Below, piece after piece: positions 10,333-20,903 of a DNA stretch of 64,000 nt (positions within the stretch are counted from its first letter, which is position 1; each line of letters opens with the position of its first letter). Location of the stretch: NCBI GenBank assembly GCA_018398585.1, contig JAGTTD010000026.1, forward strand, positions 3,043,001-3,107,000. Reading direction: 5' to 3'. This DNA is from Simmondsia chinensis (lineage: Eukaryota; Streptophyta; Magnoliopsida; Caryophyllales; Simmondsiaceae). The translations under genes were made by a program, and so were the position numbers. The notes under the pieces were generated by a model. That model had not been told where the DNA came from, did no database searches, and was given only the letters and a program-made list of their open reading frames with translations.

Positions 10333-11013
10333 TCAGTCCCTACTGATTTCCATATCGAGTATCTTCTTAGTTGCTCCTAAATCCTTCATCTCGAACTCTC
10401 TTTTCAACATTGTTTTCAAACTATTAACATCAGTCATATCCTTAGCTGCAATCAACATATCGTCAACATATAACAGAAGATAAATGAATAAACTTGAGTC
10501 CGTCTTCCTGAAGTATACACAACTGTCATATTTACTCCTGAAAAACCCATTACTAGTCATGAATTGATCAAACCTTTTGTACCACTGCCTAAGTGACCAC
10601 CTCAAACCATATAGAGATCTTTTCAAAAAACAAACATGGTCTTCCTTACCCTCAACAACGAAGCCTTCAGGCTGATACATGTAAATACTCTCCTCTAGCT
10701 CACCATGCAAAAATACAGTTTTCACATCTAACTACTTAAGCTCTAAATCATGCATAGCTACTAAGGCAAGTATCGCTCGTATGGAACTATGTCTAACAAC
10801 AGGTGAGAAAATATCATGAAAATTAACACCATGTACCTGATTGTAGCCTTTAGCTACTAGCCGAGCCTTATACCTTGCATCTTCCACTCTATGAATGCCT
10901 TCTTTTCGTTTGATGACCCATTTGCATCCTATAACTCTCTTTCTTGTTTGAGGCTTGACTAGTAGCCAAGTCTGGTTCTTCTGCAATAACTCCATTTCTT
11001 CATGCATGGCCAT
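10333..11013 (-). pseudogene. Copia A1 reverse transcriptase domain
   Basis: Two adjoining frames encode a Copia reverse transcriptase. The first (10732-11013) has EEMELLQKNQTWLLV, GCKWVIKRK, YKARLVAKGYNQ and the D-IFSPVVR segment. The second (10333-10725) has FLHGELEESIYMYQPEGF, LKRSLYGLR-S-RQWYKRF and the catalytic LLYVDDMLIA. A stop separates the two frames just after the LELK segment. The YVDD catalytic box is intact, but the frame as a whole cannot be translated. Confidence 0.9.
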
Positions 11014-11271
11014 TTGTCACTTCTCTGAGTCAGATCTAGATACAGCCCCTTAATATGTACATTGTTCACAATCTTTTACTGTCTCAGCTATAGTAAGGGC
11101 ATAGGCTATCATCTCCTCATACTTATATCTCTGTGGTGGCCTAATTTGTCTTTTCTGCCTTCCACCAGTAATAGTATACTATCCGACCTGCTGACCTATT
11201 TTTGTTTCATCATTCTCATCAAAAACTTATACTGGAGGTGCCTGTATACTTTTAATCGGAACTACATGTTG

Positions 11272-12060
11272 CTAATCTGAACTATCTGACTGTATCTGAC
11301 TATCATCAGGCTTCTGCGCCTGACCTGAATCACGAACTAAGGAGGGCGTGTGTGGTGGATGTAGTAGGGCAGACTCATCAAATGTAACATCCTTACTAGT
11401 CAGAAATTTATGAGATTTTTGATCACATAAATGAAATCCCTTCACACCTGACATCTAACCAAGAAAGATACACTTCTTGGCTCTATGCTGTAGCTTCCCA
11501 TCATTCACATAAGCATAATCAGGACAACCAAAAATTCTCAAATGAAAGTAATCAGCAGGGGATCCAGACCACACCTGTTTTGGAGCCTTGAGCTAAAGCA
11601 ATGAATGAGGTGATCTGTTCACTAAGTAACACGCCATGTTAACTGCCTCTACCCACCATTCTCTCCCTAAATCTGCATTGGATAGCATACACCAAGCATT
11701 TTCCAGTAACGTCCTGTTCAATCTTTCTGCCACTTCGTTTTGTTGAGGTTGACCTGTACAAGTCTTGTGTCTGACAATGCCTTGATGCTCACAGAATTTG
11801 ATGAATTCAACCTCAACAAATTCAAGACCATTACCAGTCTCCAACCTCTTTATCTGCTTCCCTGTCTGTTTTTCAAGTAGCGCCTTCCACTTCTTGAAGA
11901 CTTCATAAACTTTGTTTCTCTGCTTAAGAAAATAGACCCAAACTTTTCTTGAATAAATCAGTGAATGTTAAAAGATATCTGGAACCTCCTTTGGAAGCAA
12001 CTCTGGATGGTTCTCACAAATCTGAATGAACATAATCTAACATTGCCTTAGTCTGATGCA
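11272..12060 (-). pseudogene. Copia A1 integrase domain remnant
   Basis: Minus-strand fragments at 11593-11844 show the C-terminal part of the integrase core: NGLEFVEVEF, the GIVRHKTC-G-PQQNEVAERLNRTLLE motif with the catalytic Glu region, and WWVEAVNMACYLVNRSP. The following 11272-11454 frame encodes the variable linker after integrase. The upstream core (11850-12060) is interrupted by stops. Confidence 0.85.
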
Positions 12061-12064
12061 CTGC

Positions 12065-13450
12065 CTACTTGAAGCTGAATCTCTTCTGCTTCCCATAGAT
12101 GCAATACTTACAGAACCGCATCAGCCCTATAGACTGACCACATAATAAACCTCTCTTGCTTAGCTTTGTCAGACCCTTATCACCCATATGACCTAATCTC
12201 ATGCGCCACATCTTGGTAATATCTGATTTTAACATAGATGACGTAGAAACAGTCACTAACCCTATCATGGTAGAACCTACTAGCTCGTACAAGATTCCTA
12301 CCCTTCTACCCTTTATCACAATCAAGACACCCTTACTGACCCTCATAGCTCCACCTTCAGTTGTGTACTTGTATCCATGTGACTCAAGGGTACCCAAAGA
12401 GATAAGGTTTTTTTTCAAGTCCAGGATGTGTCGCATGTCGCTAAGTGTCCTAATAGTACCATCGAACATCTTAATTATGATTGTTCCTATACACATAACC
12501 TTATATGTGGGGAACCAGTCTCTATTAGGACAAACATGATAAGAACAAGCTGAATCCATGATCCACTTATCCTTGGATCTGGCCTGGGATTCAGTTACTA
12601 AAAGAACATCGACATCACCCTCATCTTCAACTACACTAGCCTCAGCAGACTTATCACCTATATTATAGCCATTCATGTTATCTTCTTTCTGTTTATTCTT
12701 AAGCTTATAACAGTTTTTCTTTATGTCTCCTTTCTTGTGACAAAAGTTACATGATAGGTTTTTATGTCTAGATTTAGACCTTGACTTCTTTGCACCATCA
12801 TATGCTCTATTCTCAGTTCTACCTCTCACAAGCAAAACCATTACCAGAGTCATTCACAGAGTCAGACAATTCTTTATCTACTCGTTTTTTACTCACTAGG
12901 TTCCTCTTAACTTCATCAATTGTAATAGTTGACCTACCACCGTATATCATGCTTTCTACAAAGCCTTTGTATGAATTAGAGAGTGAACATAATAACAACA
13001 TGGCCTAATCTTCATCTTTAGGGGCATCATCCAATTCTTTTAACTCTTGAATAATAGAGTTAAATTCATTAATATGGTTCTTAAGAGATGTACCTTCTGA
13101 GAAATGAAACGTGAATAACCGGTGGTTGACTGCGAGTTTATTGGAGACTGATTTGAAGCAGAATGTCTCCAGCAACTTCTCCCACAACTCCTTAGCGGTT
13201 TTCACCTCCAAGAATTTTGTTAGTACATCATCTGTAAGACACATCTGAATAGCTGTGAGTGCCTCCTCATCTAACTCTTCCCCACTGTGCTTCTGTTATA
13301 TTCTCCGATTTTTTCTCTTTTCCTTCTAAGGCTTTCTTCAAGCCATTTTGTGTCAGGAGACCCTTAACGCGGACTTGCCATAAACTGAAACTCCCTTGAC
13401 CACCAAACTTCTCTACTTCAGATTTAATCGCTGATGTTATAGTACCAAAT
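12065..13450 (-). pseudogene. Copia A1 gag, zinc knuckle and protease region
   Basis: Several consecutive minus-strand frames cover gag and the start of pol. The gag core runs from SAIKSEVEKFGGQGSFSLWQ through AKELWEKLLETF, FKSVSNKLAVNHRLF and LCSLSNSYKGFVES. The zinc knuckle CNFCHKKGDIKKNCYKLK carries the CCHC pattern. The protease region has WIMDSACSYHVCPNRDWF, and the pre-integrase region has MWRMRLGHMGDKGL...C..C. At least three frameshifts or stops break it. Confidence 0.9.
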
Positions 13451-13477
13451 TGGACAACAAGGGCTCTGATACCAATT

Positions 13478-13964
13478 TGTCGAGAAAACAACACCCAGAT
13501 CTAGATCCAATTCAAATACTATAAGAAATATGAGAATCAAATCAAGAACGCAAAAGAGCAAAAGAACAAACATAGCGATTTACGTGGAAACCCCTCTTCA
13601 ATGGAGAGGGGAGAAAACCATGGGCGGAGATGGAGAACTTTTATTGAACGAGAATAATGGAAGAATTACAATTCACTTCCTCTCTCTCTCTCTCTCTCTA
13701 TGGCGCTCACTCTATATTGGATAATAAATTACGTAACTCTAGCATCATATTTATACCCGCGTGGAAATTAGACTCCCGATCGATGAGGAGGTCCTGATCG
13801 ATCTGGGTCCCGATCGATCGGTACTTCACCAATCGATCGGCGTACCCTCTGGACACGTCAAGCTTCTGCGCACCTTCCCAATCGATCCTCTTCTTCCCTC
13901 GATCAATCGACGAGCTCCCGGCTTTCCTCCTCATAATCCTAGTAATTTGACGCATAAGCTAACA
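13478..13964 (-). repeat. 5' LTR of Copia A1
   Basis: This 487-bp LTR is followed on the minus strand by AAT and the primer-binding site TGGTATCAGAGCCC. On the minus strand it contains an array of about six GATCGAT-type motifs (13776-13910), then a TATA box TATAAATA (13748-13755) and a GA microsatellite. Motif array upstream of TATA implies it lies in U3. Confidence 0.92.
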
Positions 13965-14122
13965 CATACTATTATTGTTACTATTACAATTAGCCACGTA
14001 GTTCACAAAATTATCTTATAAGACCCTAACTTATAAGGATATATACAAGAAATACAACGGAACAAGAAAATACATTATCATGTAATATAAATGTGTCATC
14101 CTAATTTATATGCTCTTATGAT

Positions 14123-14172
14123 AACTAGCGAATAGGATGGAAAACGTTCCTATTCCATCCTATTCGCTAGTT
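14123..14172. repeat. Perfect 20-bp inverted repeat (hairpin)
   Basis: AACTAGCGAATAGGATGGAA (14123-14142) is exactly complementary to 14153-14172, with a 10-base loop. It is not followed by a T-run terminator or a Helitron CTRR end, so its origin is unknown. Confidence 0.85.
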
Positions 14173-15492
14173 TAAGAAAGCAAATTTGTTTTCTATGCTT
14201 GAAAAATTTGGAAAATTTTCTTTATATGCCTTGTTAATAGGTTTGCTAGAATATAAAATCATATCATTATTTCAAAAAATCACCTTCAAAAGTTTAAAAT
14301 TTTCAATCAAACACAAATCTCAACATCTTTAGTTTTTTTTGTTAAAAATACACATGTAATTTTACATATTCTTACACGTGTCACAATACTATGCTGCTCT
14401 CAAGCATCTACACCAGTACTCGAAGTCATTATCAAACCAAATATTATAAGAGAATATTTTATTATTGCAACCAGGACCAGTCCATACAATATTGGGGTCT
14501 AAAACAAACCTTTTAAATGAGCCCTTCATATATAGTAATAACAATATAAATACTGATATAACAAAAAATTAAAATTCCAATCAAAAAATTTATTAACATA
14601 CTTATTAAGAATTAAAGCTTGAAAAAATACTACAAAATTAAAATAAGTAAACGTATATATAATAACATATGAAGCACTCTATAATTTGAAAGGTTCTAAA
14701 AGATTACTTAGACTATTTGGGGTTATCTCATGTCTTCTGGAGACGGATTCTTTAAATTTTATTTATTTAGGAGTAAGAATATATTATGTATTTTCTGACC
14801 AGACTTAAAAAATATTAAAAATGCTAAATGTCTAATTAATCTTGCTGTTGGAGAAAAAATACATTTTTTTTAAAGGGAAAAAAAAAGGCATTTTATTAAA
14901 TTTTTATGGGTATTTATCCAACATACAAAAGCATATCTTAAGGAAGGAATTTTTTATAAAATTTTTAATTAGTATGATTTTAAACTTTCGTAAACAAAAC
15001 AAAGAATAATGCTTCTTCTTTAGAGTATGCTTAAAATTATAACTAAGTTTCTAAGACAAAAATATTATGTAGCTAATATTTGGACAAGATAGATTATGAA
15101 AGAAGTTAATGCTAAAAAAGTAATAATAATTTTATTATACAGTCAAATAATATTATTTTCTCTTTTTAACTTTTAGTTTTTCAAGAACTAAAAGATGGTT
15201 TTGGAGAGGAATTTTTAATGTTTAAAATTTCCAGTTTAAAATTTTTTTTTTTAACTTGAGTCTATCAAAATTTATAATCTAGAAAACCAAAATTAAAAAA
15301 AAAATTAAAATTGTATTGAGTCATGATCAATCCTATTCGGAGCTAATATTAAGTGTTAATGAGAAATAAGCTTTTAATGAGTTTTTAACGAGCCCCTTAA
15401 TAAGCTCAACTATTTGGGAACATTAATGAATTGAGTGACTCTTGGTTCAAACTAAACTCATTAAGCTTATCAAGCATGGTCGAACCTCGCTC

Positions 15493-15630
15493 AGTAAGGT
15501 ATCAAGATCCAGTAACAAACACAAACAAGCCATGTTTGAAAGTAAGGCATCAAGACCCAGTAACAAACACGAACAAGCCATGTTTGAAAGTAAGGTATCA
15601 AGACCCAGTAAAAAACATGAACAAGCCATG
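15493..15630. repeat. 48-bp minisatellite, about 2.9 copies
   Basis: Three successive units start AGTAAGG(T/C)ATCAAGA and differ by only a few bases; the third ends early, diverging after GAACAAGCCATG. Because 48 is a multiple of three, all frames stay open across it and give 16-residue repeats in translation. Nothing else suggests coding. Confidence 0.9.
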
Positions 15631-15716
15631 ATTAATTTCAAACACAAAAAGTTCATTGAGCATTCCGTTGGTTTACACCCTACCACTAAATATTAAATTG
15701 TAATGTTTGCGTTTCT

Positions 15717-15738
15717 ACATATATATATATATATATAT
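15717..15738. repeat. TA microsatellite
   Basis: About ten TA units followed by a poly-T run. Confidence 0.85.
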
Positions 15739-16460
15739 TTTTTTTTTTTGAGTCTGGCATTTTTTAACTAACGGTTTGATGATCGACTAGGCAGACAAAA
15801 TATAACATTAGTCCCCTATTTTTTTGTATAGTTAGCAAAAGACTCGCAATAAACAAACGGCACTCAACAAAGGCAAAACTAAAAAGCAAAAATTGAAAGA
15901 TTTGACTAAAGTTTTAGTCCACAAAATTTATTAAATTAAATAATTTTTTAATCTATAAAGTTACATGCATTTAGTATATAATATTTAATGAAAACCACCT
16001 AAACTTTATATTCTTTTTCAAAAATTCGCTTTTACTTTTTCAATTTCAGATTTAAATTTTCTAAAACTTTTCAATATCACATGATAATATAATGCAGTTG
16101 ACATCTATTAGTTGTTGCTGAAATGATATTTTTAAGTAAAGAAAAATACTTGAAAAAAATAATTTTAATTTAAAATAACGGTAAAAAATTATAACAGGGT
16201 TTAAATATCTAAAAGTTTTTAAATATTTTTAGAAACACTTTAAATATTTAGAATAATAATATATATTTCTAAAAAATATTAATAAAATACTTAGAATAAT
16301 AACATATTGCTGAAAAAATAGGGTAAATGAGTAGTCAAAATATAACTCTTATTACACTCAACTTTTCCTCAAAAATTACAAAATATTACAATCAATTTGT
16401 TCTCAAAGATTACAAGAGGCTAATGAAAGAAATGACTTTAAACAAAATAATAGTAGGGAG

Positions 16461-16919
16461 ATAATTGACCGAATTGCCGTGCCGTGGAGAATTCACTGTC
16501 CTAAGTCGTTTATGCCCTCACAAAGATACAATGGGTTGAACGGCACTCCGACCCCCAGGGTTAGCACGGCACTCACCTTAGTAGTGTACTCCGGAAGATA
16601 GGTTGGAGTATGCCCCAACTTCCTTAGTAATTGAATAAAATAAGTTATAATTTGAAGAGAAGAGAGTGGAGAAGATTGTTGTGTTTTCAACTAAGGAAAC
16701 ATCAAAAATTATAGGGAAAATAATGGAAGTCATTACTTGGGCACCACTCAAAAATTTACTTGGTGCCCAATCATAAAATTCTTGGCGTCCAATCCAAAAA
16801 GTTCTTGATGCCCAATCCAAAAAATTATTTAGTGCCCAATCATACAAAACAGACAAAAATTAAAACATTTTTCTAACACATACATCCTTAACTGCAAAAT
16901 TTAATTTTTATCTTAAACA
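16461..16919. repeat. Degenerate 24-bp tandem repeats and flank of a Copia fragment
   Basis: Between about 16737 and 16856, five imperfect units of about 24 bp carry the core TTGGTGCCCAATCCAAAAA. The preceding sequence, with GTGCCG-type motifs on the minus strand, is not recognised. Confidence 0.5.
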
Positions 16920-18171
16920 ACTGGATGTCACAACAACTTTCTTACATGGTGAGCTCGAGGAAGAATTCCTCATTGCTCAGCCTGAAGGGACACTGAACTC
17001 AGAAAAGAAGACCATGTGTATTTGTTAAAGAAGCCCTTATACAGGCTTAAATACTCACGAAGAAAATGGTATAGGTGATTTAACCAATTCATGTTAGAAA
17101 AGGACTTCACCAGATCTGTGCATGAGACATGTTTTTACTACAAGAACTCTAAATATGATGATATAGTTTATTTACTTATTTATGTACAAGTTGAAATGTA
17201 TGTTAAACAATTTATTGCAGTTGAAAGATTTTGGTGAGGCTAAAACAATATTAGGTATGGAAATGAGTAGGAATCACACACCCAAAATAGTCCATTTATC
17301 ATAGGAGAGCTATCTCATTAAAGCCCATAATAGATTTAACACAAATGGGTGTAAGGCGGTAAGATTGTCCCTGACTTCCCATTGTAAATTTTATAAAATT
17401 TGGTGTCTAAATAATGACCTAGAAAGACAATAAATGGCAAAGATACCTTATTCAAACGCTATAGGATCTATTATGTATGCCTTGTGTACTCGGCCCAATA
17501 TGGTATACCCTATGAGTGTGCTATCTAGATTTATGATCAACCCTGGGAAAACTCAATGGGATAGAGCAAAATGGCTCCTTAGGTACAGTAAAGGGACCAC
17601 TAACTTAGAATTAACATTTGTTATAGACTTGAAGTTAGCTGGGTATGCAGATTCAAATTCTGGTGCGAATTTGGATACGAGAAGGTCAAACACTGCGTAT
17701 CTCTTCACCTTAATAGGTAGAGCAATTTACTGGAAATCTAAGCTCCAGCTATTGTCAACGACTGACACTGAGTTTCTTGCCTTAACAGATGTAATTGAGG
17801 AGGGTATATGATTAAGGGTTCTCCTATTTTAAGTTAATCTAGATTTAGGAGCACCTATAATATATTTAGATAGTCAATCTGCACTGGCTTTAAGTAAGAA
17901 TCTAGTTTATCATGACTGAACAAAACATTTGGCTTTAAGAAGAAACTTTGTAAGGGACCAACAAGATGTAAACCGAGTTGAGTTGCAGAAAATCTTTATT
18001 GAGGAAAACCCTTCTAATATAGGCACAAAAATAAAACCTTTGGCAAACATTGCCAATTGTGTTAAGCTTATCCGAACTGATTGAAATCTAGGATGAACCT
18101 TGGATTCAGATAATTCCTTATTATTAGAGTCAGTCTAATAGCTACTCCATATAGTAACGAAGGTGGAGACT
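16920..18171 (+). pseudogene. Truncated Copia pol remnant (reverse transcriptase to RNase H)
   Basis: The plus strand starts in mid reverse transcriptase (TTFLHGELEEEFLIAQPEG) and continues through degraded palm sequence without an intact YVDD. A readable stretch follows at 17434-17811, with PYSNAIGSIMYALCTRPNM, WLLRYSKGTTNLEL, GYADSNSGANLDTRRS and STTDTEFLALT. The RNase H tail continues to about 18090 with stops. A purine-rich AAGGTGGAGAC at about 18161-18171 resembles a polypurine tract. Gag, protease and integrase are absent, so the element is 5'-truncated. Confidence 0.8.
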
Positions 18172-18830
18172 GTTGTGTAAAATGGTTCTTATATATATAC
18201 TAATTATGCCTAAATACTTAGGATTAAAATAAGTATATTCACTATTAGGACTAGGACGCATAACTTGATCCATTGAAGCCTCGAAAAAGCACTGTTTATG
18301 CATTGAGAGCCACTATTTGTAAATATATTAAAGTTCATGGTTATTTTTGTTTTGATTTTGTAGTTTTGGCCCTCTGGGGTATTTTCCATTATGCCTCTAC
18401 CTCGCGTTACATACCCATGCCACTGTCCCAACCCATAATCGCTGCACTACCTCGGTTTTGCTTCACCATGAGTCTTCCATCCAATAGCCCTTTTAAGGAC
18501 ACATTTCGTCCCGAGGTGATCCAGTTTTGTGTTTGTTTGACAGATCTGGTTTTCCTTCTCGTTGCCTTTGAATGGTTGAAATTGGCTCTTGGGGGTGTGA
18601 ACGGATTGAGGCGAAGCAGAATAAAAAGGGTAGAGTAAGAGAGAGAAAGCAACGTTCATGTCATTTTACCTTCTAATTTTCTCTCTCTTCTTTCTTCTTT
18701 CCTTCTCTGCTGCTCTACAAACCTTAACTGTAGATGCTCCTTCGTCTCTTCATGCGATCTTTATGGTTCTAGTGTGAAGGCTCTTTGCATCTGGGTATTT
18801 TTTGTAAGATTTCTAACTTAGGTGCCTAGA
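18172..18830 (+). repeat. Probable 3' LTR of the truncated Copia element
   Basis: Sequence starting TGTTGTGTAAAATGG directly follows the polypurine-like tract, where a 3' LTR is expected. No second copy exists in the window to define its end, so the right boundary is a guess. The open frame at 18273-18638 on the plus strand lies within it and is not considered a gene. Confidence 0.4.
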
Positions 18831-19572
18831 GTTTATTGTACGTAATTTATTTATGCATTATATATGGTCTATAGGTAGCCTGCTTAGAAGGTATTTGGTG
18901 TTCAGGTATAAGCTAACCATAGAGGCAAGAAGAGGCTTGAAACTCCTATCCAAACAATTCTTGATTTTTTGGGGACAATGATTTTAAACATTTCCTGACA
19001 GATGAGAACATGGATACAAGCTTATGTTATTCGTGATTGAAAATGTGTTTCGGCTGGGATTTGGAATCAGAAACGAGGATGAATTTTTGTTGGATAGAGA
19101 CAATGGTGTTAGATGGAAGTTTTCTCTACTCAGTACGAGAGAGATGGAGTCTAAAGATTATGCATTTTTGATTGAGCCAAGGAAAGATAATCTATGCCAT
19201 TCTTGCCATTAATGTTGTCTAGGTGTTGTGTCCATGGCGCTGGTGAGGAGACACAGGATGATGGGGATGCACTATTTCGCAAAATAAGGGGACGTGCGAT
19301 CTGCGTTGTTGACAACAAATGTGATTGACCGAGGGATGAAAGAGGGAGGGTTGACAGGATTGTTTGATGAACGTAACTAAATAGATTGTTTTTGCAGCAT
19401 TTGATTCAAGTTAGTGGGTGGAAGTGGAGAGTGCAGAAAAAGAGAGCATGATTCTTGTTAAGCAGAAGAGGTTTACGGATATCCTACTTTGGCTATGTTG
19501 AGACCTAGAGTGATGGTGCATGGATGGATAGCAGCCATTGAGAACTCATTGAACATTGCTTATGTGTTGTGG
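18831..19572. other. Unassigned sequence
   Basis: The region is less AT-rich than its surroundings. It has one short plus frame (19024-19212) with a soluble-protein-like composition, but no family is recognised and no splice structure is obvious. It could be a captured or decayed host exon. The last bases are the left target duplicate of the SINE. Confidence 0.3.
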
Positions 19573-19588
19573 AGAGTGGTGCCTACAT

Positions 19589-19771
19589 TCCTCTGCTGCC
19601 AGGTCACATGTTCTATGCTGCGGACTAGCGTCTCAGGTTGGAAGTCCTCAGAAACAGCCTCTCTTCAGAGTAGCCCTCTGAAGGGGGAAGGCTGCGTACA
19701 TCTATCCCCCCAGACCCTGCTCATACGAGAGCCCTTGGAGGCACTGAGTTTGTTGTTGTTGTTGTTGTTGT
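19589..19771 (+). mobile_element. Full-length SINE with (TTG)n tail
   Basis: A 183-bp insertion is bounded by a perfect 16-bp direct repeat, AGAGTGGTGCCTACAT (19573-19588 and 19772-19787). The body contains AGCCCTCTGAAGGGGGAAGG, CTGCGTACATCTA, CCCCCAGACCCTGC and GAGCCCTTGGAGGCACTGAG, followed by about seven TTG units. The body resembles the Au-type plant SINE 3' region (TGCGTACA...CCCCAGACCC...GGGAGC...TTG repeats). I base that on memory of the family. Confidence 0.85.
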
Positions 19772-19787
19772 AGAGTGGTGCCTACAT

Positions 19788-20603
19788 GATTAGGGCCAAT
19801 AAGATGCTAAAGGTTGTGATCATCTCACAGCTTTGGCAAAGGTGTTGAAAATGGAGTAGGTTGGTGACGGAGGTTTTGCGTGCAAAGAGTTTGCTAGTGG
19901 GGTAGAGCTTGGTGGTATACTACTAGTCTTAGCCCATTGAACAGTAATTCAAGGTTCAAGGTTCAAGATTCAATGGTTATTAGTTCTCTTTCTTCTCGGG
20001 ACAAAGATGTCAAAAGTAGCTTCAAGGTTCCTAAAGATGCTCCAAAGGCATTCACTGCACATACCTTTCGGTAACCTATACAAAAAGGTGCACAAGATTC
20101 CAAAGTCACTTTGCTTCCATTCGAGCCTGGCCGTGTCTGTCTTCGGCCTCTCCGGTGAAATTGATAGTGGAAGGCTGAAGATGATTGCCTTCTCTCTACT
20201 CTTCCTCTCCTTTTTGCTCTCCTTCTCCTCATATTGATTTTTTCCATGAAATGTTTAAATCTAGAAGACCCATTTAGATAAATATTCGTAGTTTTATGAG
20301 ATGCATACAAGTTATTACTTTGTCGTTATAATGCTCTCCTGTTACTGATCTTGTGCATACTATAACATTCAAAGTTACAATATTCTTAAAATTTGATTTA
20401 AAATTGGCTAGGAAGAATACAAATATTTCAAAACACTAACTTATTATAAATTTTCGAGGGACAAATGTTTCAAGTTAGGTTGGGTTGGTATTAGTTTGGA
20501 AACCACTTTTGATTAATGAGTCGAGTTTGGATAGAGCAATACGATTGTGTAATAAGAGATGGCTTAGTTAATTAGTTTTATTTTTTTATTACATCAAATA
20601 TGG
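19788..20603. other. Unassigned sequence 3' of the P450 gene
   Basis: No gene recognised. A 115-codon minus frame at 19963-20310 is Arg/Ser-rich and matches no family I know. Homology with the downstream flank of the decayed P450 copy starts at about 20614. Confidence 0.4.
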
Positions 20604-20903
20604 GTTAACCATTATATTACCTTTATCAAACCCGTACTCTGATCCCCCTACTTCTTCTTGTGCGCTTTGCTAACTGCTCGTGCCATTGGCGAATAGGCTC
20701 TTTCAACAAAAAAAAAAAAAAAAAAACTATTTTCCTATTTAAATCAAAGCAGACATACACAAATCAAATCTAATTTAAATATCCAATACATATAGTAAAA
20801 TCTTATTGTATCATACATAGATTATCATTATAATCATGGAAGTCTCGACTTAATAATATATATAAAGTACTTACCTATAATATTTTCCCCTTCAAATACA
20901 ACT

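Larger units (their letters stand above)
2784..13964 (-). mobile_element. Ty1/Copia retrotransposon, family A, element 1 (split by a CACTA element)
   Basis: This minus-strand Copia element has two LTRs (2784-3226 and 13478-13964) starting TGTTAG and ending in CA or a near match, and a 5-bp target duplication, CATAC (2779-2783 and 13965-13969). A primer-binding site reading TGGTATCAGAGCCC on the minus strand follows the 5' LTR after AAT. A purine-rich tract (AAGGTGGAGATT) precedes the 3' LTR. Domain order on the minus strand is gag, zinc knuckle, protease, integrase, reverse transcriptase, RNase H, i.e. Copia order. Without the nested CACTA element it would be about 5.0 kb, normal for Copia. 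Stops and frameshifts throughout make it inactive. Confidence 0.95.
13965..16460. other. AT-rich intergenic DNA
   Basis: No gene recognised. It holds a perfect hairpin (14123-14172), a 48-bp minisatellite (15493-15630) and a TA repeat (about 15717-15738), listed separately. The rest is AT-rich with poly-A and poly-T runs. Confidence 0.5.

Noticed and set aside
14123..14172. Helitron 3' end
   Set aside because: A hairpin is present, but the short spacer and CTRR end required downstream are missing.
15431..15696. Overlapping open frames with 16-residue repeats
   Set aside because: Explained by the 48-bp minisatellite. All frames are open across it and none shows splice or start context beyond it.
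18273..18638. 121-codon plus-strand frame
   Set aside because: It lies in the presumed 3' LTR of a truncated Copia element and has no recognisable domain.
19963..20310. 115-codon minus-strand frame rich in Arg and Ser
   Set aside because: No family recognised, no conserved start context, and it sits in the decayed 3' flank of the P450 gene.
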